Of a stretch of DNA of 35,307 nucleotides, positions 8,673 to 18,169 are shown in pieces. The notes under the pieces are model-generated. The model saw only the letters and a program-made list of their open reading frames with translations. It was not told the origin of the DNA and ran no database searches. Source of the DNA: Gammaproteobacteria bacterium (lineage in GTDB: Bacteria > Pseudomonadota > Gammaproteobacteria > Pseudomonadales > Pseudomonadaceae); the NCBI GenBank assembly GCA_018827205.1, contig JAHJXZ010000089.1:1-35307 (forward strand). The letters run 5' to 3'. Every line of letters begins with the position of its first letter. Position 1 is the stretch's first letter. Made by a program: the position numbers and the translations under genes.

Positions 8673-10217
8673 ATGCCCCGTAAAAGCTGGCGTGATGCCA
8701 TTGCTGCCTACTCCAGCCCCTCGACATTGGTGCTGCTGCTTCTAGGGTTCGCCGCTGGCCTGCCTTATATGCTGGTGTTCTCCACCCTTTCAGTCTGGTT
8801 GCGCGAAGCCGGAGTGGCCCGCGATACCATAGGTTTTGCCAGCCTGATCGGCCTGGCATACGCCTTCAAATGGGTGTGGTCGCCGCTGCTCGACCAGTGG
8901 CGCCTGCCGCTACTCGGCAAATTGGGCCGCCGGCGATCCTGGCTGGTGCTGTCGCAGATCCTGATTGCCATCGGCCTGGCCGGCATGGCCCTGTGTGACC
9001 CACAAACTCATCTGACCTGGCTGATTTCCCTGGCCGTACTAGTGGCCTTCGCCTCAGCCACCCAGGACATCGCTGTCGATGCCTACCGCCTGGAAATCGT
9101 TGATGACACCCGCCAGGCCGCGCTCGCCGCGAGCTATATGGCCGGCTACCGCGTCGCCGCCCTCCTGGCCACCGCCGGCGCGCTGTATTTCGCCGAAGGC
9201 TTTGGGTCCACCGCCCTGCTCTATCAGCATGGCGCCTGGGCTGGCACCTACCTGCTGTTTGCCCTACTGATGCTGCCCGGCCTGCTGACCAGCCTGTGGA
9301 TGCGCGAGCCGGATGTACCACTGCGTACGCAACTGGCCGCTGCGCGTTATGGCTTCAGCCACCAGATTATGTCGGTATTGGTGCTGATAGTGCTGCTGGT
9401 GTCGGTACCGGCGATGTTTACCCAGTTCTATCACACCGATTTCGCCAGTCTGGTCAACGGCGAAGCGAGCTTGCTCGACCTGCTGCTGGAAGACCGCGCC
9501 TTCCTGCGCGCGCTGCTCTACACCATCCTCACTGCCCTGTGCCTGTCGTCTATGGGCCGCCGCGGCCTGGCCCCGGTGCTGACGCCGGTTAACGACTTTA
9601 TCGTGCGTTACCGCTGGCAGGCCTTCCTGCTGTTAGGGCTGATCGCTACCTACCGCATGTCGGACACCGTGATGGGCGTGATGGCCAACGTGTTCTATAT
9701 CGACCAGGGTTTTACCAAGGATCAGATCGCCAGCGTCAGCAAACTGTTCGGCCTGGTCATGACTCTGATTGGTGCAGGCTTTGGCGGCTTGTTGATCGTG
9801 CGCTTCGGCATTCTGCCGATCATGTTTATCGGCGGCGCGACCTCGGCGGCAACCAACCTGCTGTTCCTCATGCTCACCGGCATGGGCGCAGACCTGCAGA
9901 TGCTGATCGTGACCATTTCCGCCGACAACTTCAGCGCAGGCCTGGCCACCGCGGCATTTGTCGCCTACCTGTCGAGCCTGACCAATCTGAAGTTCTCTGC
10001 CACCCAATACGCACTACTCAGCTCGATCATGCTGTTGCTACCACGGCTGATCGGTGGTTACTCGGGGGTGATGGTGGAGAAGTTCGGTTACGCCGAGTTC
10101 TTCCTGATTACCGCCTTGCTGGGTATTCCGACACTGATCCTGATCATTCTGCAATGGCGCCGCGAGCGGCTTCAGGCCAATGATGGCAACGCAATTAACG
10201 CCGCCGAACAGCCGTAA
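8673..10217 (+). CDS. ampG: AmpG muropeptide permease
   Basis: AmpG is a major-facilitator transporter that imports GlcNAc-1,6-anhydroMurNAc peptides from the periplasm for peptidoglycan recycling, and it thereby feeds the AmpR/AmpC beta-lactamase response. The 514-residue protein begins MPRKSWRDAIAAYSSP and has many hydrophobic helices. It shows the family phrases GFAAGLPYMLVFSTLSVWL, AYAFKWVWSPLLDQW and FASATQDIAVDAYR. The ATG at 8673 is chosen because the AmpG homology begins there; earlier in-frame starts run into the ATL gene. It is shorter than I recall for P. aeruginosa AmpG (about 594) but close to E. coli AmpG (about 491). No ampE or ampD is nearby. Confidence 0.95.
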   Translation: MPRKSWRDAIAAYSSPSTLVLLLLGFAAGLPYMLVFSTLSVWLREAGVARDTIGFASLIGLAYAFKWVWSPLLDQWRLPLLGKLGRRRSWLVLSQILIAIGLAGMALCDPQTHLTWLISLAVLVAFASATQDIAVDAYRLEIVDDTRQAALAASYMAGYRVAALLATAGALYFAEGFGSTALLYQHGAWAGTYLLFALLMLPGLLTSLWMREPDVPLRTQLAAARYGFSHQIMSVLVLIVLLVSVPAMFTQFYHTDFASLVNGEASLLDLLLEDRAFLRALLYTILTALCLSSMGRRGLAPVLTPVNDFIVRYRWQAFLLLGLIATYRMSDTVMGVMANVFYIDQGFTKDQIASVSKLFGLVMTLIGAGFGGLLIVRFGILPIMFIGGATSAATNLLFLMLTGMGADLQMLIVTISADNFSAGLATAAFVAYLSSLTNLKFSATQYALLSSIMLLLPRLIGGYSGVMVEKFGYAEFFLITALLGIPTLILIILQWRRERLQANDGNAINAAEQP

Positions 10218-10274
10218 CTGAGAAAGCTGGCAAGAGTCTTGTTCCACCCCCTGCTATCCGCAGAAGGGCAGAGC

Positions 10275-10995
10275 ATGACCCTAGCATTCAGTAACGTCAG
10301 CAGTTTCTCTAGCCCAGCCAACCTCGATAGCTGGTGCAGATCCAGGGAGAGTGGGTCGAAGAGCCCAACGACCGCCGCGGCGGACACAGCGTCGTCCAAC
10401 GTATTTGGAAGGACAACACGCTGCTCTATGCCAAGCGCCAGACCGGACATATCCACCGCAGCCTACTCCACCTTTTTGGCCGACCCACAGTACTGCGCGA
10501 GCGCGCTGCGCTGCTAGGGGCTCGCAAAGCGGGTGTAAGAGTCCCGGAAATCATCTACTGCGCCGCTGAACACAATGCCCAAGGCTGGCGCGCCTTGTTA
10601 GTGACCAAGGCACTGCAAGGTTTTCAACCCATCGATGACTGGTACGCAGGCAATAGCCGCGAGCAGTATGGCGAAGCACTGCACCAGCAATTGCTGCAGA
10701 AAGTAGCGCAGAGCCTGGCCAGCTTGCATACCGCACGCTGGCAACATGGCTGCATCTATATCAAAATATCTTTGTGCGCATCACTGGCGAAGGACAGACG
10801 CTAACGCCCGAGATTGCACTGCTCGACCTGGAAAAATGCCGCCGCCTGACCAGCAAATAAGCCGCACTGCACGACATGCTGCAGCTACGTCGCCATTCGC
10901 CTTGGGATCAAAGTGATTGGAAAACCCTGATTGGCCACTATCAAACCGCCATGGGTCATAACTTCAAAAGTCTCTATAACGCCACTCGCCCCTAA
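10275..10995 (+). pseudogene. Broken InaA/WaaP-type (lipopolysaccharide) kinase gene
   Basis: Pieces of one protein lie in three frames. The likely start at 10275 (MTLAFSNVSSFSSPANLDSW) shifts frame near 10330 into GEWVEEPNDRRGGHSVVQRI and on through RALLVTKAL to WQHGCIYIK. One base is then lost in the A-run near 10765. The third frame reads NIFVRITGEGQTL, IALLDLEKCRRLTSK, an in-frame TAA at 10858, then AALHDMLQLRRHSPW and a final TAA at 10993. The phrases WVEEPN..RGG, GWRALLVT, WQHGC.Y and LLDLEK are those of the InaA/Kdo-kinase-like family of small kinases. The order of pieces is intact and their ends are in place, so this looks like recent decay in situ. A sequencing error could explain one shift but not both shifts plus the stop. 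Confidence 0.85.
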
Positions 10996-11022
10996 CAGGG
11001 CGAGCCGCGGTGCGAGCCAGGC

Positions 11023-11853
11023 TCAGCTGGGCTGCTGCACCAGATGCACCACCCGTTGCGGGAATGGAATGCCGATACCGGCTTCAGTCAAACGCTCCTT
11101 GGCCTGCTCGGTAAAGGCAAATGTCACCGGCCAGAAATTCGGTGTATCCACCCAGACCCGCAGTGACACGTTGATCGCGCTATCGCCCAACCCTGTAACA
11201 AAAACCACCGGGGCCGGGTCAGCATGCACCCGCGGATCCTTGGCTATTTCCAGCAGCACCTCACGAGCTTGCTTGATGTCGCTGGAGTAGTCGATGCCAA
11301 GGTTGATATCGGCTCGACGCTTGGGCTCACGCGAATAGTTGGTGATATGGCCGTTCGATAGGCTGCCATTGGGCACGATCACCACCTTGTTATCCGCGGT
11401 TTTCAGCGTGGTATGGAAAATCTGAATACTGTCGACGCTGCCCGATACGCCTTGCGCCTCAATCCAGTCGCCTGCACGGAACGGGCGAAACAGCATGATC
11501 AATACCCCGCCAGCGAAGTTCGCCAGGCTCCCTTGCAAAGCCAGACCAATCGCCAGGCCGGCGGCACCGATCACTGCGATAAAGGAGGTGGTTTCCACGC
11601 CGATCATCGAGGCCACACTGACCAGCAGCAATACCTTCAGCACGATGCCGAGCAGGCTGCAGATAAAACTGCTCAGCACTCGATCGATCTGACGCATATT
11701 GAGTAAACGGCCAACACTCGAGGTAAGCCGGCCAATCAGCCACCAACCAATCAGCATCGTGATCAAAGCCAGAGTCAGCTTGCCGCTGTATTCAAGCACC
11801 ACAGGCAACCAGGCCTCGGACATTTTCACCAGCTGTTCGACGTTCATATCCAT
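11023..11853 (-). CDS. Small-conductance mechanosensitive channel, MscS family
   Basis: MscS channels open under membrane tension and release solutes on hypo-osmotic shock. The protein is 276 residues, close to E. coli MscS (286). It has three N-terminal helices, the third being the pore helix (SFIAVIGAAGLAIGLALQGS). These are followed by the conserved LANFAGGVLIMLFRPFRAGD and the beta domain with VPNGSLSN, then a C-terminal alpha/beta domain ending near PFPQRVVHL. The ATG at 11853 has AAGGA at 8-nt spacing; a second ATG two codons later is too far. It is convergent with the broken kinase gene and lies 112 bp after yajQ, from which a terminator separates it. Confidence 0.94.
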   Translation of the reverse strand: MDMNVEQLVKMSEAWLPVVLEYSGKLTLALITMLIGWWLIGRLTSSVGRLLNMRQIDRVLSSFICSLLGIVLKVLLLVSVASMIGVETTSFIAVIGAAGLAIGLALQGSLANFAGGVLIMLFRPFRAGDWIEAQGVSGSVDSIQIFHTTLKTADNKVVIVPNGSLSNGHITNYSREPKRRADINLGIDYSSDIKQAREVLLEIAKDPRVHADPAPVVFVTGLGDSAINVSLRVWVDTPNFWPVTFAFTEQAKERLTEAGIGIPFPQRVVHLVQQPS

Positions 11854-11881
11854 CTGTTAATCCTTGTAAACCTTTGAAAAT

Positions 11882-11909
11882 AAAACGCCACGGCAAGCCG
11901 TGGCGGTTT
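11882..11909 (-). terminator. Intrinsic terminator after yajQ
   Basis: Stem cgccacgg (11886-11893) pairs with ccgtggcg (11898-11905) around a 4-nt loop. On the minus strand it is followed by TTTTATTTTC. It is about 57 nt past the yajQ stop and separates yajQ from the mscS gene. Confidence 0.88.
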
Positions 11910-11965
11910 CACTGCACCAACACCGTTGCGACGCCTGTGCGGCGGCAAGGTTCAACGCTCACGCA

Positions 11966-12445
11966 TTAATCGCGGAAGTTATTGAACTGCAGCGGCATAC
12001 CGAAGTCCTTGGCACGCAGAGCGGCGATGGCCTCCTGCAGGTCATCGCGCTTCTTGCCAGTGATACGCACCTGCTCACCCTGAATGGCGGCCTGCACCTT
12101 AAGTTTGATGTCCTTGATGTGCGCGACGATCTTCTTCGCCAGGTCCTTCTCGATCCCTTCGCGCAGGATCACTTCCTGCTTAACGCTCTTGCCCGATGGG
12201 TAGGCGTCCTTGAACTCCAGGCACTGCACATCAATCTTGCGTTTGACCAGGCAGAGCTTGAGAATCTCAACCATCTGCTCCAACTGAAAATCCGCATCGG
12301 CTGTCAGGTTGACAGTCAGCTCTTTCAGCTCAAAGCTACCTTTACCGCGCAGATCATAACGACGGTCCAATTCCTTTATGGCACTGTCGATGGCGTTGGT
12401 AACTTCATGTTTGTCCAACTCGGACACCACGTCGAACGAGGGCAT
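11966..12445 (-). CDS. yajQ: YajQ family nucleotide-binding protein
   Basis: A cytosolic protein of 159 residues, the usual length. It begins [20 protein letters not shown] and has two ferredoxin-like halves, with [20 protein letters not shown] and [20 protein letters not shown]. Family members bind c-di-GMP in Xanthomonas, and the P. syringae member binds the phage phi6 polymerase; neither is shown here. The ATG at 12445 has GGAG at 8-nt spacing. The frame is open further upstream without homology. It is transcribed away from a REC/GGDEF regulator (12597), with a perfect TATAAT in the 151-bp gap and a terminator downstream. Confidence 0.95.
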   Translation of the reverse strand: MPSFDVVSELDKHEVTNAIDSAIKELDRRYDLRGKGSFELKELTVNLTADADFQLEQMVEILKLCLVKRKIDVQCLEFKDAYPSGKSVKQEVILREGIEKDLAKKIVAHIKDIKLKVQAAIQGEQVRITGKKRDDLQEAIAALRAKDFGMPLQFNNFRD

Positions 12446-12531
12446 GGGCTTACTCCAGATAGACGGCGCGCCTTGCATCACGAATGGGACACGCCTGGCT
12501 TGACGGTAAAAAAACCCGGCCATTATATAGC

Positions 12532-12537
12532 GGTAGC
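12532..12537 (-). promoter_or_regulatory. -10 element of the probable yajQ promoter
   Basis: The minus strand carries a perfect TATAAT at 12532-12537, in the gap between yajQ and the divergent regulator and about 87 nt before the yajQ ATG. The -35 (GGCAGT at 17-bp spacing) is poor, so an activator or another element may be needed. Confidence 0.4.
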
Positions 12538-12596
12538 AACATACACTGCCCGGCGAAGTATCGGGCCCACGTGATTTCCCCCCAGCGAGCCTGCCC

Positions 12597-13562
12597 ATGC
12601 CTAACCCCCACCTGAGCATTTTGGTCGTCGATGACGCCAAGTTCTCCAGCGCCATGATCGGGCGCGCCCTGAGCCAGGCAGGCTATCAGGACCTCCGTTT
12701 CGCCAGCAGCGCCGCAGAGGCCATCAAACTGCTCGAACAGCGCCCTGCCAGCGTTTTACTCGCCGACTGGCTGATGCCTGAGATGAATGGCCTGGAACTG
12801 ACTGTGCAGGTGCGCCAGTTCGATGAAATGGCCCATCACTACACCTACGTCATCCTGCTCACCGGCAAGGAAGGCGAAAACGTATTGGGTGAAGCCTTCG
12901 ACAGCGGTGTCGATGATTTCATCAGCAAGGCCGCGATGAACGAACAACTGGTGCCGCGCGTCTACGCCGCCGACCGCCTGTGCAACACCCTGCAGCGCCT
13001 GCTCCAGGAAAACCGCCTGCTTACCGAAAACATCGCCAGCCTGGAACAGCGCAACCTGATCGACCCACTCACCGGCCTGGGCAACAACCGCTACCTGCAC
13101 CAGAAGATGCTCGACAGCCTGCGCCAGGTCGAATCCCGCGGCGGCGCGCTGTGCTACCTGCTGATTGGCCTGCAGGACATGCATGAGCTGCACCAGCGGC
13201 ATGGCGACGCCTTCTACAACGAACTGCTTACCGGCGTAGCACGACGCCTGCAACAACTGGTGCGGCCGCTGGATGTTCTGGTACGCCTGGATGAGTGCCA
13301 CTTCGGTCTGATTACCTTGCTGGCCGATCTACATGAATGCTCACCCAGCAGCTTCAAACGCCTGCATGAAGGCATCAACCTCAAGGCCTTCAAGACCAGC
13401 GAAGGCTTTATCAGCCTCAAGGCAGGTATCAGCCTGGTGGGTCTGGATGCAAAAGGTCTACCCATCACCCCCGACCAGATCACCGACCATGCCAGCCGGA
13501 TACTGCCCGAATCACACAGCACCGGACTGGTGACCGCCCTGCGCCTGTCCTTGCCGCAATAA
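12597..13562 (+). CDS. Response regulator with REC and degenerate GGDEF domain
   Basis: The 321-residue protein has an intact receiver domain (about 1-125): acidic pair D12-D13, phospho-acceptor D57 ([12 protein letters not shown]), T89 and K111. A GGDEF-type domain follows (about 150-315) with [12 protein letters not shown]. The catalytic signature reads RLDECHF (230-236) in place of R..GGDEF, so the metal- and GTP-binding glycines are lost and diguanylate cyclase activity is unlikely. It may bind a nucleotide, partner with another GGDEF/EAL protein, or act only through phosphorylation. The start is an ATG with a weak ribosome site. It is divergent from yajQ, 12 bp ahead of panE and near a histidine kinase that could be its partner. 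Confidence 0.93.
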   Translation: MPNPHLSILVVDDAKFSSAMIGRALSQAGYQDLRFASSAAEAIKLLEQRPASVLLADWLMPEMNGLELTVQVRQFDEMAHHYTYVILLTGKEGENVLGEAFDSGVDDFISKAAMNEQLVPRVYAADRLCNTLQRLLQENRLLTENIASLEQRNLIDPLTGLGNNRYLHQKMLDSLRQVESRGGALCYLLIGLQDMHELHQRHGDAFYNELLTGVARRLQQLVRPLDVLVRLDECHFGLITLLADLHECSPSSFKRLHEGINLKAFKTSEGFISLKAGISLVGLDAKGLPITPDQITDHASRILPESHSTGLVTALRLSLPQ

Positions 13563-14483
<921 letters not shown>

Positions 14484-14529
14484 GGCCCGCGTTAACCTGC
14501 CTGCACTTCAACCATCGCGACAGCCCGCC

Positions 14530-16548
14530 ATGCCCCTGCGTCAGAGCCTCGAAAACCTACCGGTCGGCCGCAAACTGCTGGTCGCCCTGCTGGCTTTGCT
14601 CGCCACCGTGCTGCTGGTGGCCAACCTGGCCTTTATCAGCGCGGCCTACTGGATTTCTCAGGAAAGCGTGGCGCCCCAGGCCCTGCACACACTCGGACGG
14701 CTGATAGCCAGCCCACCGCTGAGCAAGGAAGCATTGAGCACACCGGCAGCTGCCGAAACGCTGCTCCGCCGCCTGGATGACTACGCGCCATTGCGCGCGG
14801 CGGTAATCTATGACGCCGAGGGGCTGAACCTGGCACAGCTGCAGCGCGGCACCAAACTGCAACTGCCGCAGCGCGTCGAAGAAGTCGAGTCATGGCGCCA
14901 CAGCGAATTCCGCATCAGTCAGCTTGTCGAGCTGCCGCAGGCCACGGGTAACTCTGGCCATCTGCTGTTGGTAGCCTCCAGCGAGCTACCGGGGGTGTTC
15001 TACACCGGCACCCTGACCGCCAGCGGGGTGATTCTGGCCTTGAGCGTCCTGTTCTGGCTGATCGTCTCGCGCCAGGTGCGCCGCCTGATCACCCGACCGA
15101 TCCGCCGCCTGGAAGAACTTTCGCGCCAGGTCACCCGCGAAGAGAACTACGCCCTGCGCGCTCGCCGTGGCAACCGTGACGAGATCGGCAGCCTGGCCGA
15201 TGCCTTCAACACTATGCTGGTGCGCATCGAAGCCCGTGAGCAGCAGCTCAAGCGCGCCCGTGACGACGCCCAGGAAGCCTTCGACCAAGCCCAGCACCTG
15301 GCAGAAGAAACCCGCCACTCCAACCGCAAGCTGGAGCTGGAAGTACAGGTGCGCGGCAAGATCGAGAAGAAGCTCACCGGCTTTCAGAAGTACCTCAACA
15401 GCATCATCGACTCCATGCCCTCGGCGCTGATTGCCCTCGATGAGCAGCTCTACGTCACCCAGTGGAACCAGGAAGCCAGCAGCCTTTCCGGTACGCGCCT
15501 GGACGAGGCGCTAAACCAGCCGATCTTCCTCGCATTCGCGCCGCTCAAACCCTTCCTGCCGCAGCTAAGGCGCACTGTCGAACAGCATCAGGTGGAAAAG
15601 ATCGAACGGGTCACCTGGGGCAGCAACGAGCAACCGCGCCACTTCGCCCTGACCTTCTACCCACTGATGGGCGGCAGCGGGCGCGGCGTGGTGATCCGTA
15701 TCGACGACATTACCCAGCGCCTCAACCTGGAAGAGATGATGGTGCAATCGGAGAAGATGCTCTCGGTCGGTGGCCTGGCCGCAGGCATGGCGCATGAGAT
15801 CAACAACCCGCTAGGGGCCATCCTGCATAACGTGCAGAACATCCGCCGACGCCTATCACCCGAGCTGGAAAAGAACCGCGAACAGGCGGAGCAAGCAGGC
15901 ATCTGCCTGGAAGCCATCGACCGCTACCTGAATGCCCGGGAAATTCCGCGTCTGCTCGACGGCATCCAGCAGGCCGGCAGCCGTGCGGCAAAGATTGTCA
16001 GCCATATGCTTAATTTCAGCCGCCTCAGCGATCGCCAGCTGGCGCCGTGTCAATTGCCAGCGCTGCTCGATCAGGCCTTGGAAATCGCCAGCAATGACTT
16101 CGACCTGACCGAGAGCTTCGACTTCAAGAGCCTGAACATCCAGCGCGAGTTTGCCGCCGATCTACCCCCTGTGCCGGCCACCGCCAACGAACTGGAGCAG
16201 GTGCTGCTCAACCTGCTGAAAAACGCTGCCCAGGCCATCCATCAACGCGACGACAATACGACACCTGGACAGATCACCCTACGCGTACGCCTAGCGCCGC
16301 CCTGGGCGGAAATCCAGGTGGAAGACAATGGCGTCGGCATGCCCGAGTCAGTGCGCAAACGCATTTTCGAGCCGTTCTTCACCACCAAGGAAGTCGGCCA
16401 GGGCACAGGGCTTGGCCTGTCGGTGTCCTACTTCATCATCACCAACAACCACAAAGGGCAGATGGAAGTGCAGTCCCAAGCCGGCCAGGGTACCTGCTTC
16501 ACCCTGCGCCTGCCGATGACCACCGCCACGCCTGACACAGGTCTCTGA
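14530..16548 (+). CDS. Membrane sensor histidine kinase (HAMP-PAS-HisKA-HATPase)
   Basis: The 672-residue protein has one transmembrane helix near residues 16-40 and a second near 160-182, enclosing a periplasmic sensor of about 120 residues. HAMP (about 183-236) leads into a coiled coil (240-285) and a PAS domain (about 285-395). The HisKA phospho-acceptor is His422 in [18 protein letters not shown]. The ATPase has an N box (NLLKNAAQ, 561-568), a G1 box (DNGVGM, 599-604) and a G2 box (GQGTGLGLS, 623-631), all intact. The start at [17 protein letters not shown] is chosen from the membrane topology; the ribosome site is weak. No full response regulator adjoins it. The nearest candidate is the REC/GGDEF protein two genes upstream. 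The signal sensed is unknown. Confidence 0.94.
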   Translation: MPLRQSLENLPVGRKLLVALLALLATVLLVANLAFISAAYWISQESVAPQALHTLGRLIASPPLSKEALSTPAAAETLLRRLDDYAPLRAAVIYDAEGLNLAQLQRGTKLQLPQRVEEVESWRHSEFRISQLVELPQATGNSGHLLLVASSELPGVFYTGTLTASGVILALSVLFWLIVSRQVRRLITRPIRRLEELSRQVTREENYALRARRGNRDEIGSLADAFNTMLVRIEAREQQLKRARDDAQEAFDQAQHLAEETRHSNRKLELEVQVRGKIEKKLTGFQKYLNSIIDSMPSALIALDEQLYVTQWNQEASSLSGTRLDEALNQPIFLAFAPLKPFLPQLRRTVEQHQVEKIERVTWGSNEQPRHFALTFYPLMGGSGRGVVIRIDDITQRLNLEEMMVQSEKMLSVGGLAAGMAHEINNPLGAILHNVQNIRRRLSPELEKNREQAEQAGICLEAIDRYLNAREIPRLLDGIQQAGSRAAKIVSHMLNFSRLSDRQLAPCQLPALLDQALEIASNDFDLTESFDFKSLNIQREFAADLPPVPATANELEQVLLNLLKNAAQAIHQRDDNTTPGQITLRVRLAPPWAEIQVEDNGVGMPESVRKRIFEPFFTTKEVGQGTGLGLSVSYFIITNNHKGQMEVQSQAGQGTCFTLRLPMTTATPDTGL

Positions 16549-16550
16549 AC

Positions 16551-17135
16551 ATGGGTTACCGCCTCTCAAAAATCTACACCCGCACCGGCGACGCCGGCGA
16601 AACCGGCCTGGCCGATGGCCGCCGCGTAACCAAGGACCACCCTCGGGTGGATGCCATGGGCGAGGTCGATACATTGAACAGCCATATCGGCCTGCTGCTG
16701 GCCGAACTGGCCGAACAGCAAGCCCAGTGGCCAGGGCTGGCCGAGGTTATCGAGATGCTCGCGCCCTGCCAGCACCGCCTATTCGACCTCGGCGGTGAAC
16801 TGGCGATGCCGGACTACCAAGCCTTGCAAGCCCCGGAAATCGAGCGGCTGGAAGCCGCTATCGACCGCTGGAACGAAGAAGTCGGCCCGCTGGAGAACTT
16901 TATCCTGCCCGGCGGCTCGCGCCTGATTGCCCAGGCCCACGTGTGCCGCAGCCTGGCCCGCAGTGCCGAGCGCCGCTGCCAACACCTGAACGCCGTGGAG
17001 CCGATTCGCGGCGTCGGCCTGGCCTACGTCAACCGCCTGTCAGACCTGCTGTTTGTCGCCGCACGGCTGATCGCCAAGCGTCAGGGGATCGCTGAAGTGC
17101 TCTGGCAGGCGGCAGCCAAAGAGCCACAACGCTAA
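16551..17135 (+). CDS. Cob(I)alamin adenosyltransferase, PduO type
   Basis: The enzyme transfers the adenosyl group of ATP to cob(I)alamin to make coenzyme B12. The 194-residue protein begins MGYRLSKIYTRTGDAGETGL, with the ATP-binding TRTGDxGxTxL at residues 10-20. It has the conserved E..D.LNS.IG segment and the C-terminal RSLARSAERRCQHL and YVNRLSDLLFVAAR signatures of the PduO-type family. Its ATG begins two bases after the histidine kinase stop, so the two are translationally linked. No other B12 gene is nearby. It is convergent with the pseudouridine synthase gene, with an inverted-repeat element in between. Confidence 0.94.
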   Translation: MGYRLSKIYTRTGDAGETGLADGRRVTKDHPRVDAMGEVDTLNSHIGLLLAELAEQQAQWPGLAEVIEMLAPCQHRLFDLGGELAMPDYQALQAPEIERLEAAIDRWNEEVGPLENFILPGGSRLIAQAHVCRSLARSAERRCQHLNAVEPIRGVGLAYVNRLSDLLFVAARLIAKRQGIAEVLWQAAAKEPQR

Positions 17136-17146
17136 GCCTGTAGCCG

Positions 17147-17218
17147 CGTAGGGTGGATGACGCTGTTTTCATCCACCATTACGGGTTGGCGGATGGATAA
17201 AGCGCCACCCACCCTACG
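17147..17218. repeat. Palindromic intergenic repeat (72 bp)
   Basis: The ends are a perfect 10-bp inverted repeat, cgtagggtgg (17147-17156) and ccaccctacg (17209-17218), and inside are ggatga and tcatcc. It sits in the 86-bp gap between two convergent genes. It resembles the GTAGGGTGGAT...ATCCACCCTAC intergenic repeats I recall from many gamma-proteobacteria. It could fold as a hairpin and help end transcription, though it has no T-run. Confidence 0.75.
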
Positions 17219-17221
17219 ACT

Positions 17222-18115
17222 TCAGAGCAGACTCAGCTGGCTTTCGAATGCGCGCCGCTCGCCGGTTAGCGGATCAATAAAGCTTAGGCCCTTGGCTAGC
17301 AGCTTTAGCGGCTTGCTGTAGTCATCAGGCGCATCCGGAGCATCGGTGACCTCGGGATAGAACGGATCATTGAGGATCGGCGCGCCCAGCGCGGCCAGGT
17401 GCACACGCAGCTGATGCTTCTTGCCGGTAACCGGATACAGCCGATACAGCCAGTGTTCGCCGAGGCGCTGGGCGACCTCGATGCGGGTTTCGGTATTCGC
17501 TTCACCAGCCACTTCCTGCATGCGGAAGAACGGCTCGGCGCCCTCCAGTCGAGTCGCCCGTAGCAGCGGAAAGTCCAGCTGCGGCAAGGCCGCCGCCAAC
17601 GCCTCGTAGCACTTGTCCATCTGCCGCAGGCGAAACAGCGCCTGGTACTGAGCACGACTCTGGCGATTGGTGGAAAACAGCACCAGACCGGCGGTGTGCC
17701 GGTCAATCCGGTGCAGTGGCACCAGATCGGCATTACCCAGGCGCTTGGCCAGCCGCGCCTGCAGGGTCTGCTCGACGTATTCACCAGCGGGCATCACCGG
17801 CAGAAAATGCGGTTTGTCGGCCACCAGCAGGTGCCCATCGGCATACAGCAGGGTTTCCTCGAACGGAATCGGCGTTTCCGCCGGAACTTCGCGAAAGTAG
17901 TGCACCTTGAGCCCTTCGCGATACGCCGCAGTTATCCCAATAGGCTGACCCTGAGCGTCGAGCACCCGGCCACGTGCGATCCGCTCCTGCCACACCGTCG
18001 ACGCAATCGCCGGGAAATGCGCACACAGGCACTCGAACACCGTCACCCAGTTGCCACGCGGCAGGTGCAGAGTGCTGGGGCGCATATTCGACGGAGAGCG
18101 AGCTTCAACAGGCAT
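17222..18115 (-). CDS. RluA-family pseudouridine synthase
   Basis: It isomerises uridine to pseudouridine in RNA. The 297-residue protein has an N-terminal part resembling an S4 region (about 10-75). The catalytic core follows, with LLVADKPHFLPVMP and the active-site motif HRIDRHTAGLVLFS, whose aspartate is the nucleophile. KCYEA and the C-terminal PVTGKKHQLRVHLAALG are also present. The target (rRNA or tRNA) cannot be read from this; it is closest in style to the RluA/TruC-like group with HRIDRxTAG. The ATG at 18115 is preferred over a TTG upstream, but no strong ribosome site is seen, and an ATG at 18085 is also possible. It follows the HPP gene by 54 bp. Confidence 0.9.
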   Translation of the reverse strand: MPVEARSPSNMRPSTLHLPRGNWVTVFECLCAHFPAIASTVWQERIARGRVLDAQGQPIGITAAYREGLKVHYFREVPAETPIPFEETLLYADGHLLVADKPHFLPVMPAGEYVEQTLQARLAKRLGNADLVPLHRIDRHTAGLVLFSTNRQSRAQYQALFRLRQMDKCYEALAAALPQLDFPLLRATRLEGAEPFFRMQEVAGEANTETRIEVAQRLGEHWLYRLYPVTGKKHQLRVHLAALGAPILNDPFYPEVTDAPDAPDDYSKPLKLLAKGLSFIDPLTGERRAFESQLSLL

Positions 18116-18169
18116 GGACACACTCAACAACCAAGCGGAGGAAGACACAGGATAACGTAGCTGCTGCAA

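Noticed and set aside
10239-10517. Separate 92-codon gene after ampG
   Set aside because: Its first part is the N-terminus of the broken kinase gene; beyond the frameshift the translation is meaningless.
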